Shown here: positions 59,864 to 64,000 of the stretch, piece after piece | Position numbering within the stretch: the first letter of the stretch is position 1 | How the letters are laid out: every line of letters begins with the position of its first letter | Assembly (NCBI GenBank): GCA_021324775.1 | Contig: JAJPIM010000024.1 | Location: 304,460 to 368,459 of the forward strand | DNA length: 64,000 bases | Direction: 5' to 3' | Source of the DNA: Gemmatimonadota bacterium | GTDB taxonomy: Bacteria > Gemmatimonadota > Gemmatimonadetes > Gemmatimonadales > Gemmatimonadaceae | Program-made: the position numbers and the translations under genes | The notes under the pieces: model-generated | What the model saw: the letters and a program-made list of their open reading frames with translations, nothing else | Told to the model about the DNA's origin: nothing | Databases searched by the model: none

Positions 59864-62518
59864 TTACGCCCTCGGCCGCTCGCCTGTCGCTGGCTGAGCG
59901 ATCAGCCGCTCGAAGCGAGGCTCGCCGTGTAGTGGCGCCCAGATCGGGTCGGCCTTGAGCCACGCGGGCGAGACCAAATACGGCTTGGCCAGCAGCGAGT
60001 CGAGCTGCTCGAGGGCGCGGGGATGGTCGCCGACTGCCAGGTGGATCTGGGCCATTACCTGCCGGGCGTACGGGATACGGTATCCGTCCCCTGATGCCAG
60101 GATCAGCGCGAGCTCGCGCTCCCCCTCGCGCACTGCGGCCGCGCGTTGCCCCAGGTACGCCAGCGCCAACCCGAGATACAGGTGCCGGTAATTGTCGCCC
60201 GGCGTTGCCCGCAACTGTGTCTCCAGTGTGATTCGCGCGGAGTCCGCGTTGCGACGCGCCGGGACCGTGTCGCCTGCCAGCCAATAGAGCTCTGCGCGCA
60301 CGAACTCCCACTCGCCGCGGTCGTCGTCGAACGCTGCAGGCGAGAGCGTCAGGACCAGATCACGATCCGGCTTGTCCAGCGCCCCAAAGGGATGCGACGC
60401 CCAATAGGAGTGATGGTTGCGCGCCACATATACCGCGAGCGTCGCGCGATCGAGCGTGGGCGGGACGTCCCGCAGCGCGGCCCGAGCGCCTGCCAGATCG
60501 CCTTCGCCCAGGAAACTCGCCGCGCGATTCACAATGAGAGCCATATCCGACGGATCGATCGTCAGCCCGCGCTCGGCCTCGGCACGGGCTTCCGCGTACC
60601 GACGGAGGTAGAGCAATATCACCGTGAGGCGAGCCGCCGCGACCGGTGAACGCGGGTCAAGCGCTGCAGCCTGGCGCGCGTGGCCGAGTCCGGCCTCCCA
60701 GTCCCCCTCGGCGGCATCAACTGTTCCCAACGCCCCGAGGGCCAGCGATGACGAAGGGGCAAGTCTAGCCGCGGTCTCGTACGCGACGCGCGTCGCTGCT
60801 AGGTCGTCTGCGACCAGAATGTTGTAGACGCCGCGTGCGTAATACCCCTCGCTGGCCGTGGGAGCGAGGGCGACAGCCCGGTCGGCGGCGCGCCGCGCCG
60901 CGCCGGCGTCGGCCGGCGTCGGGATGGAGTAGGTGTAGAGCCGCGAGTGGAGCACCGACACGCGCGCCCAAGCCGCGGCGTAGCCCGAGTCGCGAGCCAC
61001 TGCCTGCTCGGCTGCCACCAACGCGTGCCGGAGTGTCGCGGGGTCCTGCCCTTCGAGCGACATGCTCCGCAAATACGCGTCGTAGGCGGCCAGATTCTGG
61101 GTGGGGCGGGCGGCGAGCTTCGTCTCGGTTGGCGCGCTCAGGACCACCCCGAGCTTGTACGCCACGCGCGTGGCTACCGTCGCCTGCACGTCGAAGACAT
61201 CGGCCAGCGTCGCGTCGTATGACTGCTGCCACTTGGTCACCGGGGGGCGCCCGGACTCGACTTCGATCAGTTCGGGACTGACCCGCACCCGCCGCGTCCC
61301 GTTGGCGCTCGTCTCCCACTGAATGTGCCCGGTCAGCAGGTACTGCACACCGAGCTCACGCCCGATCTGATTTTGCGGCTCGGTCGTGTGGCGGTACTGG
61401 TTCGAACTGGCTGTCGCGATGAGCCGGAGTCCGCCAAGAGCGGAGAGCTTGCTCCGGATCTCGTCGGTGATCCCCTCGGCGAAGTATGCGTTCGCGGTGT
61501 CGCCCTCATTGTCGAACGGCAGCACCGCGAGTCCCACCGGCAGCATCTCTGCACTGCTCGCGTCGTGATGCAAGGCGAAGCGCGCGGCGACAGCCACGAG
61601 AAAACCAAAGCCGAGGAGCGCGATGCCGGCCGGTATACGCCGCGCCGCGAATCGAGCCGTCGCCCCTGTCCGCTCGCCCCGGCCAAGAGCCTCGGCGAAC
61701 GTGGCCGCCGACGGCCACCGGTCGGCCGGCACCCGCGCGAGCGCGCGGCGCAGCACGGCGTCGATTCCCGGCGAGACGCCCGACCGCAGCACTCGCACCG
61801 ATGGCGCGTCGGTCGTCAGCATCTTCGCTACGATGGCTTGGGCCGAGCTCCCGACGAACGGCGGCTCGCCCGCCAGCATCTCGTAGCACACCGACCCGAG
61901 TGCGTACACATCGCTTCGGGCATCGAGCGTGCGCTCCCCCGCCGCCTGCTCGGGACTCATGTACTGCGGCGTTCCCACCGCCAGCCCGGCCTCGGTCAAC
62001 CCTGTGCCGTCGGTGGCTGCGGTCAGGGGACGGGCGATTCCGAAATCGGCCAGCAACGCGTCGCCCTGCGCGGTCAGCAGGATGTTCTCCGGCTTAACGT
62101 CACGGTGGAGTACCCCATGCGCGTGCGCGCACTCGAGCGCGCCCGCCACTTCGCGCGTGATGCGGAGCGCATCGTCGACAGACAACTGCCGCTCGCGCCG
62201 CAATCGGTCGCGGAGCGACTCCCCCTCGACGTATGGCATCGTGAACCACAACCGGCCGCCGGCCGTCTCGCCGGAATCGAACACCGAGAGGATGTGCGGA
62301 TGCTGCAGGCTTGCCGCCAGCTTGATTTCCCGCGCGAACCGCTCCGGGCCGAGCGCGGCGCCCAGATCAGGACGGAGCACCTTGAGCGCGACGATCCGCT
62401 CGTGGCGGAAGTCGCGGGCGAGATAGACGGTCGCCATGCCGCCACGCCCGAGTTCCCGCCCGATCGAGTAGCGACCGGCGAGTGAGGTGGCGAGGTCAAG
62501 CTCTGGCGGTGTGGTCAC
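59864..62518 (-). CDS. Serine/threonine protein kinase with TolB-like and TPR domains
   Basis: 884 residues. The kinase spans about 17-275: glycine loop ELGRGGMATVYLA, Lys46, VLHRDVKPEN (Asp140), DFG at 158-160, GTPQYMSPEQ. One membrane helix lies at about 295-316 (IPAGIALLGFGFLVAVAARF). Then comes a TolB N-terminal-like domain (LPVGLAVLPFDNEGDTANAY, residues about 326-450) and a series of TPR helices to the end. This layout is repeated many times in Gemmatimonadota and related phyla. The TPR part is probably outside the membrane and binds an unknown partner. It is transcribed towards the island end. Confidence 0.9.
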   Translation of the reverse strand: MTTPPELDLATSLAGRYSIGRELGRGGMATVYLARDFRHERIVALKVLRPDLGAALGPERFAREIKLAASLQHPHILSVFDSGETAGGRLWFTMPYVEGESLRDRLRRERQLSVDDALRITREVAGALECAHAHGVLHRDVKPENILLTAQGDALLADFGIARPLTAATDGTGLTEAGLAVGTPQYMSPEQAAGERTLDARSDVYALGSVCYEMLAGEPPFVGSSAQAIVAKMLTTDAPSVRVLRSGVSPGIDAVLRRALARVPADRWPSAATFAEALGRGERTGATARFAARRIPAGIALLGFGFLVAVAARFALHHDASSAEMLPVGLAVLPFDNEGDTANAYFAEGITDEIRSKLSALGGLRLIATASSNQYRHTTEPQNQIGRELGVQYLLTGHIQWETSANGTRRVRVSPELIEVESGRPPVTKWQQSYDATLADVFDVQATVATRVAYKLGVVLSAPTETKLAARPTQNLAAYDAYLRSMSLEGQDPATLRHALVAAEQAVARDSGYAAAWARVSVLHSRLYTYSIPTPADAGAARRAADRAVALAPTASEGYYARGVYNILVADDLAATRVAYETAARLAPSSSLALGALGTVDAAEGDWEAGLGHARQAAALDPRSPVAAARLTVILLYLRRYAEARAEAERGLTIDPSDMALIVNRAASFLGEGDLAGARAALRDVPPTLDRATLAVYVARNHHSYWASHPFGALDKPDRDLVLTLSPAAFDDDRGEWEFVRAELYWLAGDTVPARRNADSARITLETQLRATPGDNYRHLYLGLALAYLGQRAAAVREGERELALILASGDGYRIPYARQVMAQIHLAVGDHPRALEQLDSLLAKPYLVSPAWLKADPIWAPLHGEPRFERLIAQPATGERPRA

Positions 62519-62722
62519 CGGCAGCAGGTAGAGGGACCCCGGACCATCAGGAGCGCGTCAAGCATAGGGGCCTACTCTGCACAGAGCTAGCTCCGATCCC
62601 ATCAACGTGCTGAACGGTCATCCCACAGGAGCCGCGCACGCGATCGGGCCGCTGGTCACCGATGTTCGATCCTCCGTCGAGCGAGACGGCTCATCGAGTG
62701 AGGCCGTACGTTCCTCGGTGGC

Positions 62723-62881
62723 TCACTGCACCGTGAACTCCGTCTGCATCCCGTGCATGAAGTGCGGCTTGTTATCACGCTCGTCGGGGACGAAACAGAG
62801 GAGGACGTACTCGCCGGGGCGAAAGTCTCGCGTGAAGAAGCGGCTGGCGAGCGCCTTGGGCTGTGCGCAGCCGCTTAGCAT
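62723..62881 (-). pseudogene. Fragment of a cupredoxin-like secreted protein
   Basis: A 52-codon frame ending in PGEYVLLCFVPDERDNKPHF, MHGMQTEFTV and a stop. The Cys..His.. arrangement resembles the C-terminal copper-binding-like loop of plastocyanin/azurin-type lipoproteins. An in-frame ATG (62881) precedes it, but the usual first 100 or so residues are missing, so it is probably a remnant. Confidence 0.5.
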
Positions 62882-63007
62882 CGTTCATCGGCTTTGACAC
62901 GTAAAGACGTGCCCCCGAAGAGCCGTGCAGTGACGAATCAGATGTTCGCTGGTGGTTGAGCAGGGCGCGACGCGGAGGGCTCACTGAGCGGCGGGAATGT
63001 CGTCTGG

Positions 63008-63517
63008 GTGCGATTTCGGTGGCCCCTGAAGGGTCGCCAGTTTGCGGTGCCGCTACCCTCTGGCTACGAAATACGGCTCGTCCGGAAGGACGAGGCAACG
63101 AGTGCCACACGCGTGGTTGTGGACGCGTACGCATCCGACCCCGTGTGGCGATCCATGATGCCGTCGATTACGAGCCGAATGACCGAGCGCGTCGCGCGCG
63201 CTTTCGATTCGAGCGACAGTGGCGTTATCTGCGCGACCCACCGAAGCCAGGTGATCGCGATATCGGGCGTTGCGGAATCCCACTGGACGGGCCAGAACTT
63301 CCTTACCGGAATCTGCGTGCTACCGCAACATCAGCGACGCGGAGTGGGCAATTGCCTCCTCGGCGCGTCGCTCACCTGGCTCCGTGACCGGGGACTCGAG
63401 GCTGCCCAGGTTGTTACCGAGGAGGGCTCGATCGCGGACGCGAAGGTATATCCGCGGTTTGGGTCCGAGCGGATTCGCGGCGTCGAGTACCCCGACCCGC
63501 CGAGAGTTGCTCGGTGA
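63008..63517 (+). CDS. GNAT-family N-acetyltransferase
   Basis: 169 residues from GTG 63008. The C-terminal half has the acetyl-CoA-binding pattern LTGICVLPQHQRRGVGNCLL (R/Q-x2-G-x-G/A) and continues GASLTWLRDRGLEAAQVVTE, with YPRFGSER near the end. The N-terminal beta strand IRLVRKDEATSATRVVVDAY is typical. Acceptor unknown. ATG 62997 is out of frame, so GTG 63008 is the best start. Confidence 0.8.
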   Translation: MRFRWPLKGRQFAVPLPSGYEIRLVRKDEATSATRVVVDAYASDPVWRSMMPSITSRMTERVARAFDSSDSGVICATHRSQVIAISGVAESHWTGQNFLTGICVLPQHQRRGVGNCLLGASLTWLRDRGLEAAQVVTEEGSIADAKVYPRFGSERIRGVEYPDPPRVAR

Positions 63518-63663
63518 CCCGACCGCCGCGCCAAGATTTCAGGCAGGTCGGAGGTTTCCCCAACAGCGTCGCACAAGTGCGTCGAGATCATGCAGCCGGA
63601 CGGCGGGAAGCCCATGTATGGGGTGTCTCTTACCCCATCCACTTCCCGAACGCTCTGCCCATC

Positions 63664-63880
63664 TCAGCGGTGCCGCGCAATGAATTGATCCACGGACGCT
63701 GGAAGAAACATGTCATCCGCGATTGCGGCGATCTCCTCAGCCTCGCGCCAAGCCGTCGCCAACTCGGCGAGGTCACCCCGCAGTCTCGGGTGCCGCTGGC
63801 GGAGGCGCCGAGCTGGCCGGTCCAGGCGAGCCGACCGATGTCCTGCCCGTCCAGCTCGACGTCCGAAAGCCAGGTTCGTT
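63664..63880 (-). pseudogene. Remnant of an unknown gene, frameshifted
   Basis: Two segments in different frames read like one protein: TWLSDVELDGQDIGRLAWTG in one frame near 63800-63880, and DLAELATAWREAEEIAAIAD plus DMFLPASVDQFIARHR (ending in TGA) in another at 63664-63800. A single indel between them would join the two. I cannot name the family. Confidence 0.35.
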
Positions 63881-63910
63881 CTCTTTGAGGTGTGCGATCG
63901 AGGTCGTGCC

Positions 63911-64000
63911 TCAGAACATGCCGTTGCTGTTGGCAGATGTCTCAGGTACCTCCTGGATGACATCCCAGTGCTCGACGATCTTGCCATCCTTGAGGCGGAA
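63911..64000 (-). CDS. SnoaL-like/NTF2-fold protein, C-terminal end (continues past window)
   Basis: Only the last 29 residues are inside the window: FRLKDGKIVEHWDVIQEVPE followed by TSANSNGMF and a stop at 63911-63913. The 'DGKIVEHWDVIQ' pattern and the 'N..MF' ending are typical of SnoaL-like polyketide-cyclase/NTF2 superfamily proteins. The start lies outside the window. Confidence 0.7.
   Translation of the reverse strand, partial: FRLKDGKIVEHWDVIQEVPETSANSNGMF

Noticed and set aside
63514..63888. Plus-strand frame after the GNAT gene
   Set aside because: No start signal, no domain, and the minus strand shows better coding remnants here.

Overview
High-G+C bacterial chromosomal DNA. Paralogous serine/threonine kinases (one with a 2TM tail, one with a TolB-like plus TPR tail), many small Sec lipoproteins, BIG2/PD40 lipoproteins and the tolC-MFP-RND-RND cluster suggest a soil Gemmatimonadota-like organism. 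This is inferred from gene style, not from a marker gene.

Layout. 1-2.6 kb: tail of a pilin-like protein, a strong terminator, transketolase. 2.6-12.6 kb: ppk2 followed by a very large cyclic beta-1,2-glucan synthase (ndvB). 12.7-17 kb: a lipoprotein, an anchored unknown and a 2TM protein kinase. 17.1-26.7 kb: a tripartite RND efflux operon with two different pump subunits. 26.7-39.3 kb: a membrane GGDEF-EAL protein, a double AsnC-like protein divergent from an aminotransferase, an acyl-CoA dehydrogenase, an HhH radical-SAM protein, secreted MsrB, a ClC transporter and MarR. 39.5-49 kb: surface and secreted proteins (two paralogous TolB-like propeller lipoproteins around a WD-like propeller lipoprotein, a BIG2 lipoprotein, Ala/Thr/Pro-rich proteins). 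Two REP families lie in this half of the window. One comes with its own RAYT transposase (intact at 49.3 kb, broken at 45.6 kb).

The most notable part is 50.07-59.84 kb. A complete tRNA-Phe gene at 50066 is followed by two partial copies of its 3' half, at 54881 and 59797. This is the pattern left by two elements integrated in tandem at a tRNA gene. The first (about 4.8 kb) carries a DUF4085-like gene, a lipoprotein, an IS3/IS407 element, a secreted protein and DoxX. The second (about 4.9 kb) carries a membrane protein, an AbiE-type toxin-antitoxin pair in toxin-first order with a consensus and apparently leaderless promoter, and a TetR regulator with an SDR oxidoreductase sharing a palindromic operator, then a secreted protein. 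No integrase is visible in either unit, so they look like passive (trans-mobilised or decayed) elements. A short repeat, TTCCCGAAtTATTCCCcaAAACGA, recurs near both left att copies.

59.86-64 kb: a kinase-TPR protein convergent on the island end, gene remnants, a GNAT acetyltransferase, and the end of a SnoaL-like protein cut by the window edge.
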